A DNA stretch of 64,000 nucleotides. It comes from DASSBG01 sp035699085. GTDB lineage: Bacteria > Pseudomonadota > Gammaproteobacteria > Xanthomonadales > Rhodanobacteraceae. The translations under genes and the position numbers were made by a program. The stretch's first letter is position 1. Every line of letters starts with the position of its first letter. The notes under the pieces are model-generated. The model had not been told where the DNA came from, searched no databases, and worked only from the letters and a program-made list of their open reading frames with translations. This document shows, one piece after another, positions 16,706-27,011 of the stretch. Location: contig DASSBG010000041.1 in NCBI GenBank assembly GCA_035699085.1, forward strand, positions 32,162 through 96,161. Direction: 5' to 3'.

Positions 16706-18541
16706 TCAAGCGGCGGCCTGCGTGGCGGCGGCCATGGCCAGCGGCTGGCATCGCTCCGCCAGCCATCCGCGGTCGGCCGGGTCGTCAAGCAGGGGCGCCA
16801 GTTCGGACTCGACGCGCGCGTGGTAGGCATCGAGCCATTCGCGTTGCGCAGCGTCCAGCAGATCCGGGTCGATCGCGCGGGTGTCGATGGGGCAGAGCGT
16901 CAGCGTGTCAAAGCCGAGGAAGTCGCCGAATTCGGTCTGCTCCACGGCCTGCACCACGGCAAGGTTCTCGTGTCGCACGCCATGCCGGCCGGCCTTGTAC
17001 AGGCCGGGTTCGATCGAGCTGATCATGCCGGGTTGCAGCGGCACCAGCGCGCCGCCCGGTGCCGGCGGTCGGATGCCGTGGGGCCCTTCGTGCACGTTGA
17101 GGAAGTAGCCCACGCCATGGCCGGTGCCGTGGCCGTAGTCGGCACCGGCCGCCCACAACGGCGCCCGCGCCAGCGCATCGAGCTGCGGACCACTGGCGCC
17201 CGACGGGAAGCGTGCACGGCTGAGATCGATCATGCCCTTGAGCACCAGGGTCACGTCGCGGCGCTGCTCCGAACCCAACTCGCCCAGCGGCCACATGCGG
17301 GTGATGTCGGTGGTGCCGCCGAGGTACTGGCCGCCGGAATCGACCAGCAGCAGGCCGCGCGGCTCCAGCATCGCGTGATGATCGGGCGTGGCCTGGTAGT
17401 GCGGCAACGCGCCGTTGGCCTGGTAGCCGGCGATGGTCGCGAAGCTCTCGCCCTGGAAGCCGGGCTGCGCGGCGCGCGCCGCGTGCAGCAGAGTGGCGAC
17501 GTCGAGCTCGCTGGTCGGCGTGCCGGCGGCGACGCGCTCCAGCACCTGGCGCATGCCGTGGACCAGGGCGGCTCCATCGCGGCGCATCACCTCGCGCACC
17601 CGCTCGATCTCGCGCGGGCCCTTGACCGCCTTCATCAGCGTCGAGGGCGCCGGGCCGGCGACGATGTCGACGGCCTCCGGCACGCTGGCGACGCTCGCGC
17701 TGACGACCTGCGCCGGGTCCAGCAGCAGCTTTGCCTCATCCGGGATCGACGCCAGTGCCTCGGCGAGTGCGCCGTAGGGTGCGATCGCGAAACCGTCGTC
17801 CTCAAGCCGCGCCGCCAGCGCCGAGCCGATCTTGCCGTTGCCGACGAACAGGGTCGCGCGGTCGCCGTCGACCAGCAGGTGGGCGAGAAACACCGGGTTG
17901 TATTCGACGTCGCTGCCGCGCAGATTGGTGAGCCAGCCGATGTCGTCCAGCGTCGACAGCAGGTGGTGGCTTGCGCTGGCTTCGCGCATCGCGTCGCGCA
18001 CGCGCCGGAGCTTTTCGGTGCGGCTGACGATTGCGTCGTCGATTGCATGCTCAAACACGGGCGCGGTCGGCAGCGGCGGCCGCTCGCGCCAGATTTCGCC
18101 GGGCAGGTCCAGGTCGCAGCGCAGCCGCGCCCCGTGCGCTGCCAGCCGTCCCTGCAGCGTGCTGCGTGCACCCAGGCTGATGCAGTCGCCGGCCACCGCC
18201 AGCGTCTGGCCTGCGGCCAGATGCTCGACCAGCCACTCAACGTGCTCCGGCATGTGCGGGACGCGCAGGCGCATCAACGTGATTCCGCTGCCGGCGAGTT
18301 GCTGTGCGGCCTGCTCGAAATAGCGCGAGTCGGTCCACAGCCCGGCAAAGTCATTGGTGACGACGAGCGTGCCGGCCGAACCGCTGAAGCCCGACAACCA
18401 CTGGCGCGCCTGCCAGTGACCGGGCAGGTACTCCGACAGATGCGGGTCGGCGCTCGGCACCAGGCAGGCGTTGACGCCATGCGCACGCATGGCGTCGCGC
18501 AGCGCGGCGAATCGGTGTTCGGGTGTGCTGAGCGTGTTCAT
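16706..18541 (-). CDS. Aminopeptidase P family protein (M24B)
   Basis: A 611-residue Xaa-Pro aminopeptidase of the three-domain type (two creatinase N-like domains plus an M24 pita-bread domain and a C-terminal extension), which removes N-terminal residues preceding proline. Metal ligands are visible: the two Asp in DSGGQYLGGTTDITRMW, the His in HGTGHGVGYFLNVHEGP, and the two Glu in SIEPGLYKAGRHGVRHEN. No signal peptide. It lies 55 bp upstream of parE on the same strand and may be co-transcribed with it. Confidence 0.93.
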   Translation of the reverse strand: MNTLSTPEHRFAALRDAMRAHGVNACLVPSADPHLSEYLPGHWQARQWLSGFSGSAGTLVVTNDFAGLWTDSRYFEQAAQQLAGSGITLMRLRVPHMPEHVEWLVEHLAAGQTLAVAGDCISLGARSTLQGRLAAHGARLRCDLDLPGEIWRERPPLPTAPVFEHAIDDAIVSRTEKLRRVRDAMREASASHHLLSTLDDIGWLTNLRGSDVEYNPVFLAHLLVDGDRATLFVGNGKIGSALAARLEDDGFAIAPYGALAEALASIPDEAKLLLDPAQVVSASVASVPEAVDIVAGPAPSTLMKAVKGPREIERVREVMRRDGAALVHGMRQVLERVAAGTPTSELDVATLLHAARAAQPGFQGESFATIAGYQANGALPHYQATPDHHAMLEPRGLLLVDSGGQYLGGTTDITRMWPLGELGSEQRRDVTLVLKGMIDLSRARFPSGASGPQLDALARAPLWAAGADYGHGTGHGVGYFLNVHEGPHGIRPPAPGGALVPLQPGMISSIEPGLYKAGRHGVRHENLAVVQAVEQTEFGDFLGFDTLTLCPIDTRAIDPDLLDAAQREWLDAYHARVESELAPLLDDPADRGWLAERCQPLAMAAATQAAA

Positions 18542-18855
18542 CCGATCATGCTAGCACCGGGCCGCAGAAGCAGAGACGTGGGCAGGCCGTTTGTCTGTCG
18601 GTCTTGCTGGCCGCAAGCGGTGAGCCGTGAGCGGTGAGCGGAAAAGGCCAAAGCCGGTGGGCGGAGCGGCTTTCCGATTCCCAATCCCCGATTCTCGCGG
18701 AGCGATACGCGGCCGTGTCGTCCTGATCTGCCGCGCCGCCCATTCCGCGCTTGAGCGGGTTCCGGTCCCCGGTCCCCGATCCCCGGTCCCCGGTCCCCGG
18801 TCCCCGGTCCCCGGTCCCCGTCCCCAATCCCCATCTCCCAAGCCATAATCCCCCG
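18542..18855. other. Repeat-filled divergent intergenic region
   Basis: About 314 bp between the aminopeptidase P gene and the drug exporter, made mostly of simple repeats. GTGAGCGG-type copies lie at 18616-18642, a GATTCCCAATCCCC run at 18675-18697, and a long GGTCCCC heptamer array at 18763-18840. No promoter can be picked out with confidence. Confidence 0.7.
18763..18840. repeat. GGTCCCC heptamer tandem array
   Basis: About ten near-perfect tandem copies of GGTCCCC with GATCCCC variants, ending in CCAATCCCCATCTCCC. It is the longest array of this repeat class in the window. It lies 15 bp upstream of the exporter start; the exporter frame is open through it and would encode Ser-Pro-Val-Pro-Gly-Pro-Arg repeats if an upstream start were used. 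Confidence 0.85.
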
Positions 18856-20394
18856 ATGCCCGATCCAGCCACATCCGCCACCGACGACGACGAAGCCGGC
18901 CGCCCACCGACTCGCGAACACCGTGGCTGGATCCTCGCCGCGCTGATGGCGACGATGATGCTTGCGGCGATGGACATCACCATCGTCTCGACGGCCATCC
19001 CGCAGATCGTCGGCGACCTCGGGGGTTTCGCGCTGTTCACCTGGGTCTTCTCCAGCTACCTGCTGGCGCAGACGGTGACCATTCCGATCTACGGCAAGCT
19101 GTCCGACATGTTCGGGCGCAAGCCGGTGCTGGTCGCCGGCGTGCTGATCTTCCTGGCTGGTTCGGTGGCCTCCGCGCTGGCCTGGAATATTGTTTCGCTG
19201 ATCGCCTTCCGCGGGCTGCAGGGCCTCGGCGCCGGCTCGGTGATGGCGACGGTCAACACGCTGGCGGGCGACCTGTATTCGGTGCGCGAGCGGGCGCGCG
19301 TGCAAGGCTGGCTGTCGAGCGTCTGGGGCGTTGCCGCGATTGTCGGGCCGGCGCTCGGCGGTGCCTTTGCCGAGTACGCCTCGTGGCGCTGGATCTTCCT
19401 GATCAACCTGCCGGTTGGCGCGCTGTCGCTGTACCTGATCGCGCGCTTCCTGCACGAACAGGCGCCCGCGCACCGCCACCGCATCGACTACGCGGGCGCG
19501 CTGCTGATGTTCGGCGCCGGCGGCGCGCTGATATTCGGCCTGTTGCAAGGTGGACGCGCCTGGCCGTGGCTGTCGCCGGCGAGCGGCATCGTGTTCGGGA
19601 CCGCGCTGCTGCTGGCGGCGATCACCGTGTGGGTGGAGCGGCGTGCCAGCGAGCCGATCATGCCCGGCTGGCTTTGGCGTCACCGCGTACTGGCAGGCAC
19701 CAACCTGAGCATGGTCTGCATGGGCCTGATGATGATGGGGCCGAACGCCTACCTGCCGACCTTCGTGCAGTCGGTGCTGGGTCTCGGCGCCATCGCTGCC
19801 GGCTTCGTGCTCGCCAGCATGAGCCTGGGCTGGCCGCTGGCGTCGTCGCTGTCGGGTCGGGTGTACCTGCGGATCGGCTTTCGCGACACTGCGCTGGCAG
19901 GCAATGCGTTGATGATTCTCGCTGCGCTCGCCTTCCTGGCACTGCCGGAGTCCGGCTCGGTCTGGCTGCTGGTGCTGGACCAGGCTGTGCTTGGTGCCGG
20001 TTTCGGGCTGCTGTCGACGCCGCTGCTGGTTGGCGTGCAATCGGCGGTTGGCTGGCGCCAGCGCGGCGTGGTCACTGGCGCCAACATGTTTTCGCGCTAC
20101 CTCGGGCAGAGTCTCGGCGCGGCGCTGTTCGGCGCGATTTTCAACGCCGGCATCGGTACGGCGCTGGCGGACGCGCCGACGAGCCTGCGTGGCCAGTTGC
20201 CGGCACGGGTCAACGACGTCATCGCCGGCCTGCACGGCCACCGTCTGACCACTGCCGCCGGCGACTACCTGCGCCGGGGCATCTACGTCGCCACGCACCA
20301 CGTCTACCTCGGCGTGGCGGTGGTCGCGGTGCTGGCGCTGGTCGCGGTGTTGCTGACGCCGCGGCATTTTCCCGTTGCCGGCAGCGAGGAGTAG
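18856..20394 (+). CDS. DHA2 (EmrB/QacA) family drug exporter
   Basis: A 512-residue, 14-helix major-facilitator exporter that moves drugs out by proton antiport across the inner membrane. Motif A appears as GKLSDMFGRKPVLVAG, motif C of antiporters as WGVAAIVGPALGGAFAEYASWRWIFLINLP, and the early MLAAMDITIVSTAIPQI with an acidic residue in TM1 is typical of DHA2. The start at 18856 is chosen because an upstream in-frame ATG would translate the heptamer array. No EmrA-type adaptor is adjacent, so it may act alone. Confidence 0.9.
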   Translation: MPDPATSATDDDEAGRPPTREHRGWILAALMATMMLAAMDITIVSTAIPQIVGDLGGFALFTWVFSSYLLAQTVTIPIYGKLSDMFGRKPVLVAGVLIFLAGSVASALAWNIVSLIAFRGLQGLGAGSVMATVNTLAGDLYSVRERARVQGWLSSVWGVAAIVGPALGGAFAEYASWRWIFLINLPVGALSLYLIARFLHEQAPAHRHRIDYAGALLMFGAGGALIFGLLQGGRAWPWLSPASGIVFGTALLLAAITVWVERRASEPIMPGWLWRHRVLAGTNLSMVCMGLMMMGPNAYLPTFVQSVLGLGAIAAGFVLASMSLGWPLASSLSGRVYLRIGFRDTALAGNALMILAALAFLALPESGSVWLLVLDQAVLGAGFGLLSTPLLVGVQSAVGWRQRGVVTGANMFSRYLGQSLGAALFGAIFNAGIGTALADAPTSLRGQLPARVNDVIAGLHGHRLTTAAGDYLRRGIYVATHHVYLGVAVVAVLALVAVLLTPRHFPVAGSEE

Positions 20395-20419
20395 GGAGCG
20401 AATTGCAGGCGTCGCGACC

Positions 20420-20457
20420 GGGGCCCGGAATCCGGGACTCGAGGACCCGGGACCCGA
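20420..20457. repeat. GGGACCC-type simple repeat
   Basis: A run of GGGCCCGGAATCCGGGAC and GGACCCGGGACCCG immediately downstream of the drug exporter. It belongs to the same class as the arrays at 18763, 44457 and 46580. Confidence 0.7.
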
Positions 20458-20643
20458 AAGGCGCGGGCCGCGAGGCGCGGCCGATCGCAAGGACCGGCAG
20501 CGTTTCGCTACGCGGTATGTCGGTTCGTCCGAGGTCTCGCGTCACGTTGCCTCACGCACTGGCCGCTGACCGGCGGACAGCGCCGGCTCGCGGCGGCGGG
20601 CGGCGTCTTGTAAAATGCGGCTTTACCGGCGGGGCGATCGAGC

Positions 20644-22313
20644 ATGACACCTTTGATCTTCGTGACTGGCGGCGTCGTGTCCTCGCTCGGCAAGGGGCTG
20701 GCCTCGGCCTCGCTCGGCGCCATTCTCGAGGCGCGCGGGCTGCGCGTCACGCTGATGAAGCTGGACCCGTACATCAATGTCGACCCCGGCACGATGAGTC
20801 CGTTCCAGCACGGCGAGGTCTATGTCACCGACGACGGCGCCGAGACGGATCTGGATCTCGGCCACTACGAGCGCTTCGTCGGCACGCGGTTGTCAGGCCG
20901 CAATTCGGTCACCACCGGCAAGATCTACGAGGCGGTCATCGCGCGCGAACGCCGCGGCGACTACCTCGGCGCCACGGTGCAGGTGATCCCGCACATCACC
21001 GACCAGATCAAGCAGAACATCCATGAAGCCACCGACGGCTACGACGTCGCGCTGGTCGAGATCGGCGGCACCGTCGGCGACATCGAGTCGTTGCCGTTCC
21101 TCGAGGCCATCCGGCAGCTGCGCATCGAGCACGGCCCGTCGAAGTGCCTGTTTATGCACCTGACGCTGGTGCCCTACATCCGCGCCGCCGGCGAGATCAA
21201 GACCAAGCCGACCCAGCATTCGGTCAAGGAGCTGCGCTCGATCGGCATCCAGCCGGACATCCTGCTGTGCCGTTCGGAGCAGCCGCTGCCGGAGGCCGAA
21301 CGGCGCAAGATCGCGCTGTTCACCAACGTGCAGCCGAGGGCCGTGATCGAGGCGATCGACCTGGACATCATCTACAAGCTGCCGCTGTGGCTGCACCAGC
21401 AGGGGCTGGACGAACTGGTGGTCGAGCAGCTCGGCCTGCGTGCCGGCCCGGCTGACCTGGAAGCCTGGCGGCGCACGGTGGCGGCGCTGGAGAAGCCGCG
21501 CGACAGCGTGCGTATCGCCATCGTCGGCAAGTACGTCGACCATACCGACGCCTACAAGTCGCTGGGCGAGGCGCTGCGCCACGGCGGCATCCAGCAATCG
21601 GTGCATGTGGACCTGCGCTGGGTGGATTCCGAGCAGGTCGAGCGCGATGGCGCGGCCCAGGTGTTTGCCGACGTTGACGGCATTCTCGTGCCGGGCGGCT
21701 TCGGCCAGCGCGGCTTCGAGGGCAAGGTGCTGGCGGCGCAGTATGCTCGCGAGAGCGGCGTCCCGTATTTCGGCATCTGCTACGGCATGCACGCCGCGGT
21801 GGTCGAGTTCGCTCGTCACGTGGCCGGCCTGGAGCACGCCAACTCGACGGAAAACGTGCCGCAGGGCGAGCAGCCGGTCATCGCGCTGGTGACGGAGTGG
21901 ACCACGGCCAGCGGCGAGCTGGAGCAGCGCAGCGCCGACTCCGATCTTGGCGGCAGCATGCGCCTGGGCGCGCAGGATTGCCGGTTGCTTCCCGGCACGC
22001 TGGCGCACAAGCTCTACGGCCGCGATGTCGTCAGCGAGCGTCACCGGCACCGCTACGAGTTCAACAACAACTACCGCGAGCAGCTGGAGGACGCGGGGCT
22101 GACCGTGTCCGCGACGTCCATGGACGGGCTTCTGGCGGAGATGGTCGAGCTGCCGCCACAGAAGCACCCGTGGTTCCTCGCCTGCCAGGCACACCCCGAG
22201 TTCACCTCGACCCCGCGCGACGGCCACCCGCTGTTCAATGGGTTTGTGCGGGCGGCGCGTGAGTACAAGCTGGTGCGAGAGAGCCAGCACCTGGCTTCGC
22301 GGGAGGCGCGCGC

Positions 22314-22317
<4 letters not shown>
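20644..22317 (+). CDS. pyrG: CTP synthase
   Basis: A 557-residue CTP synthase converting UTP, ATP and glutamine to CTP. The N-terminal synthetase domain has FVTGGVVSSLGKGLASASLG and DPYINVDPGTMSPFQHGEVYVTDDGAETDLDLGHYERF. The C-terminal class I glutamine amidotransferase has the nucleophile loop FGICYGMH and the HPEF motif. An A/T-rich box TTGTAAAATG about 30 bases upstream is the likely -10 region. It is the first gene of pyrG-kdsA-eno-ftsB, an arrangement common in gammaproteobacteria, and overlaps kdsA by four bases. Confidence 0.97.
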
Positions 22318-23138
<821 letters not shown>

Positions 23139-23182
23139 TGCTGGCCGGCGGTTCAATAAAAACAAGAGGATGCAGCTGATTC

Positions 23183-24478
<1,296 letters not shown>

Positions 24479-24501
24479 CGCGACGACCGGCCGACACCGG
24501 C

Positions 24502-24804
24502 ATGCTGCGCTGGATTGCCATCATCCTGCTGGTGCTGCTGGTCGCGCTGCAGATCAAGCTGTGGGTGGGCGAGGGTGGCCTGCGCCAGGTGCACTGGCTG
24601 CGCCAGCAGGTCGCGGCGCAAAAGGCCGAGAACGCGAAGTTGGAGGAGCGCAACCGCGCGCTGGCCGCCGAGGTTGCCGACCTCAAGCGCGGCAAGCAGG
24701 CGGTCGAGGGCAGGGCGCGAGCCGACCTAGGACTGATAAAGCCGGGCGAGGAGTTTTACCAGGTGGTCGAACCGGCGCACGGCAGCAGCACCGACCGGCG
24801 ATGA
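24502..24804 (+). CDS. ftsB: Cell division protein FtsB
   Basis: A 100-residue bitopic membrane protein. A short cytoplasmic start (MLRW) is followed by one transmembrane helix (about residues 4-22), then a periplasmic coiled coil (about 25-70, WLRQQVAAQKAENAKLEERN...) and the conserved tail ARADLGLIKPGEEFYQVV. FtsB forms the FtsQLB divisome complex that signals activation of septal peptidoglycan synthesis. In many relatives ispD and ispF follow; here the next gene is mgtE. Confidence 0.93.
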   Translation: MLRWIAIILLVLLVALQIKLWVGEGGLRQVHWLRQQVAAQKAENAKLEERNRALAAEVADLKRGKQAVEGRARADLGLIKPGEEFYQVVEPAHGSSTDRR

Positions 24805-24843
24805 ACGCGGCTGTGCTCCCGGCGGTCCGGCTCCGGCATCTGC

Positions 24844-24852
24844 TGCTATCAT
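24844..24852 (+). promoter_or_regulatory. Extended -10 promoter candidate for mgtE
   Basis: TGCTATCAT matches the extended -10 form TGnTATnAT; no clear -35 box is present, as is usual for this promoter type. Transcription from here would give a leader of about 150 nt before mgtE. Confidence 0.4.
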
Positions 24853-24917
24853 GGCCATCGTGCGCGGCCTCGCCCGCGCCACACGCCGCACCGCGGCATG
24901 TCCCAGTGGAAACCGTC

Positions 24918-24971
24918 ATGGAATTGCCCAGTAGACCCCGACCACACAAGTCGTCCAACCTGATCCGGTAA
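24918..24971 (+). CDS. MgtL-like 17-residue leader peptide upstream of mgtE
   Basis: A short open frame encodes MELPSRPRPHKSSNLIR and stops with TAA at 24969-24971, two bases before a strong hairpin and 41 bases before the mgtE start. Salmonella mgtL, in the mgtA leader, encodes [17 protein letters not shown]: same length, same acidic second residue, proline and arginine in the first ten codons, hydrophobic-Arg end. A weak GTGGAA box lies eight bases upstream. A role in sensing Mg2+ or proline supply through ribosome behaviour at the Pro codons is inference from MgtL. Chance similarity is possible in such a short frame. Confidence 0.45.
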   Translation: MELPSRPRPHKSSNLIR

Positions 24972-24973
24972 TT

Positions 24974-25007
24974 CCCGACGCCGCTCCGTGCCGTCGGGTG
25001 TGGAGCG
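24974..25007 (+). promoter_or_regulatory. Hairpin / potential pseudoknot over mgtE ribosome-binding site
   Basis: CCCGACG (24974-24980) pairs perfectly with CGTCGGG (24992-24998). The loop holds CGCTCC (24982-24987), which is complementary to GGAGCG (25002-25007), the mgtE Shine-Dalgarno region. Both stems together make an H-type pseudoknot; the second stem alone would also hide the ribosome-binding site. The connecting loop over the first stem is only 3 nt, so the full pseudoknot may need fraying. Confidence 0.5.
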
Positions 25008-25011
25008 CGTC

Positions 25012-26376
25012 ATGAGCGAAGTCGAAACCCGAAAGAGCCCGGCCAGCCTGTCCGAGCAGGTTGATGCACTGCTGCGCGAGCAGCGCCTGGACGATTTGCA
25101 GCAGGTACTCGACGAACTGCACCCGGCTGACGTCGCCGACCTGCTGGAGGCGCTGCCGCTGGACGAGCGCCTGCAGGTCTGGCAGCGGGTACGCGCGGCC
25201 AGCGACGGCGAAATCCTGCTGGAAGTCTCGGACGCGGTGCGCGAGTCGCTGATCGCCGACATGGACGACAGCGAGATCCTCGCCGCCGTCGAGCCGCTGG
25301 ACGCCGACGAGCTGGCGGACCTGGTCGAGGACCTGCCGACCGAGGTGCTGCCGGAGCTGATGGCCAGCCTCGACCAGCAGCAGCGCGAGCGCGTGCAGTC
25401 GGCGCTGTCCTACGACGAGGATCAGGTCGGCGCGCTGATGGATTTCGAGATGGTCACGATCCGCGAGGACGTGAGCCTCGAGGTGGTGCTGCGTTACCTG
25501 CGCCGCTTCAGCGAGCTGCCGGAACAGACCGACAAGTTGTTCGTGGTCAATCACGACAACCTGCTGACCGGCGTGCTGCCGCTGAAATGGCTGCTGTTGA
25601 ACCAGCCGGAGAAGACCGTCGGCGAAGTGATGGCGGCCGACGTCAATACGTTCCACCCGGAAGACGACGCCAACGACGCGGCAGAGGCATTTGAGCGCTA
25701 CGACCTGATCTCGGCACCCGTGGTCGACGGTGCCAACCGGCTGATCGGCCGCCTGACCATCGACGTGATCGTCGACCACATCCGCGAGCGCAGCGAGTCC
25801 GAGATGCTTGGCCGTGCCGGCCTGCGCGAGGAGGAGGACATCTTCGCCTCGGTCTGGTCGTCGGTGCGCAACCGCTGGGCCTGGCTGGCGGTGAACCTGG
25901 TGACGGCCTTTATTGCCTCGCGCGTGATCAGCCTGTTCGAGGGCTCGATCGAGAGGCTGGTGGTGCTGGCCACGCTGTTGCCGATCGTCGCCGGCATCGG
26001 CGGCAACTCCGGCAACCAGACCATCACCATGATCGTGCGTGCGCTGGCGCTGGAGGAAGCCGGCGCCGGCAACGCACGCCGCCTGTGGCGAAAGGAACTG
26101 GGCGTGGCGCTGCTCAACGGCCTGATCTGGGGCGGCGTGATCGGCGTGGTCATCTGGGCCATCTACGACAACCTGGCGCTGGGCGTGCTGATGGCCGTCG
26201 CGATGACGCTCAACCTGCTGCTCGGCGCCTTCATGGGCGTCGCCATCCCGATCACCATGGCGCGGCTGGGGCGCGACCCCGCGCTGGGCTCCAGCGTGCT
26301 GATCACCGCCTGCACCGACAGCGGCGGCTTCTTCATCGTCCTCGGCCTGGCGACGATGTTCCTGCTGCACCTGTGA
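25012..26376 (+). CDS. mgtE: Magnesium transporter MgtE
   Basis: A 454-residue MgtE-type Mg2+ channel of the inner membrane. The cytoplasmic N-domain of acidic helical repeats (LHPADVADLLEALP, LDADELADLVEDLP) comes first, followed by two CBS domains (about residues 135-255; MDFEMVTIREDV, VGEVMAADVNTF) that gate on intracellular Mg2+, and then five C-terminal membrane helices. The pore signature GIGGNSGNQTITMIVRAL and the TDSGGFFIVLGLA helix are intact. The ATG at 25012 is preceded by GGAG. The leader holds an MgtL-like peptide and a structure covering the ribosome-binding site. Confidence 0.94.
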   Translation: MSEVETRKSPASLSEQVDALLREQRLDDLQQVLDELHPADVADLLEALPLDERLQVWQRVRAASDGEILLEVSDAVRESLIADMDDSEILAAVEPLDADELADLVEDLPTEVLPELMASLDQQQRERVQSALSYDEDQVGALMDFEMVTIREDVSLEVVLRYLRRFSELPEQTDKLFVVNHDNLLTGVLPLKWLLLNQPEKTVGEVMAADVNTFHPEDDANDAAEAFERYDLISAPVVDGANRLIGRLTIDVIVDHIRERSESEMLGRAGLREEEDIFASVWSSVRNRWAWLAVNLVTAFIASRVISLFEGSIERLVVLATLLPIVAGIGGNSGNQTITMIVRALALEEAGAGNARRLWRKELGVALLNGLIWGGVIGVVIWAIYDNLALGVLMAVAMTLNLLLGAFMGVAIPITMARLGRDPALGSSVLITACTDSGGFFIVLGLATMFLLHL

Positions 26377-26422
26377 CGCCGCCGGTCGCCGCGCACAACC
26401 GCCCTCCGTGGACGCGCGCGAC

Positions 26423-26440
26423 GGCGGGTTGAAACCCGCC
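26423..26440 (+). terminator. Hairpin after mgtE
   Basis: GGCGGGTTGAAACCCGCC forms a 6-8 bp stem about 47 bases after the mgtE stop. No T-tract follows. It resembles short palindromic repeats that are scattered in many proteobacterial genomes and may be such an element rather than a terminator. Confidence 0.4.
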
Positions 26441-26519
26441 CTGCCGAAAAAGCCGTCCGCATTCTCGCAGCCTGCGAACGCTGCCTGTTACGCTGCGGGT
26501 TCAGGGGACACTTGGCCGG

Positions 26520-27011
26520 ATGGCGTTGACACTTTTTTCGCCGAAAAATTCTTGTATCAGGTGGCCGAGGTCACTCGCCGATCCCCTGTTCCTGTTTGCG
26601 ATCCTGCTGCTCAGCGGCTGCGCCTCGATTCCGCTGTCCACGATGATCCATTTGTCGGGCCTCAGCCCCGAGTCGCTCGCGCGGATCGATCCGGCAGGAG
26701 TGGAAGTCAAGGTTTCTGCGCCGAGCGGCTGGCAAGTCGACATCGACTCGGCAAGGCTCACGCTGACGGTGGTGGATTCGTCCGGCTCATCGCGGACCTC
26801 GAAGATGAAGCTGAGGCTGCTGCAGTCCTCACGCGGCAGCCGCGATGGTGGCTTCTTCAGTTCCGACGTTCCGGTCATGACCTACCGTCTCGCGCGACCC
26901 GCCACGCCGCATGTCGCCTCCGGCTACCTCGGGTCCCGGCTTCAGCGCTTCTCGATCAAGTCTTCGCGGCCGTCGCTCTTGTCGCCGACAAGGCGGCGCA
27001 CGAACACGTAG
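26520..27011 (+). pseudogene. Lipoprotein gene, probably 3'-truncated
   Basis: The first 120 codons look like a genuine lipoprotein: a hydrophobic stretch DPLFLFAILLLSGCAS with a lipobox (SGC), then beta-rich sequence (LSTMIHLSGLSPESLARIDPAGVEVKVSAP..., GGFFSSDVPVMTYRL). Codon use then degrades and the frame continues by chance about 70 bases into the 3' end of the RND pump gene on the opposite strand. I infer that the end of the lipoprotein gene has been lost and the frame closes fortuitously at 27011. An AT-rich inverted repeat (TTTTTCG-C-CGAAAAA) lies near its start. Function unknown. Confidence 0.5.

Noticed and set aside
18763..18840. Tandem array considered as a CRISPR
   Set aside because: The 7-nt units are directly adjacent with no spacers, and no cas genes are present.
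18751..18855. Upstream start that would add 35 residues to the DHA2 exporter
   Set aside because: The added part is pure translation of the GGTCCCC array; the start at 18856 matches the family N-terminus.
24805..25011. Known M-box or yybP-ykoY riboswitch in the mgtE leader
   Set aside because: I could not match conserved core elements of either class; the visible structure is a short hairpin/pseudoknot after a peptide frame.
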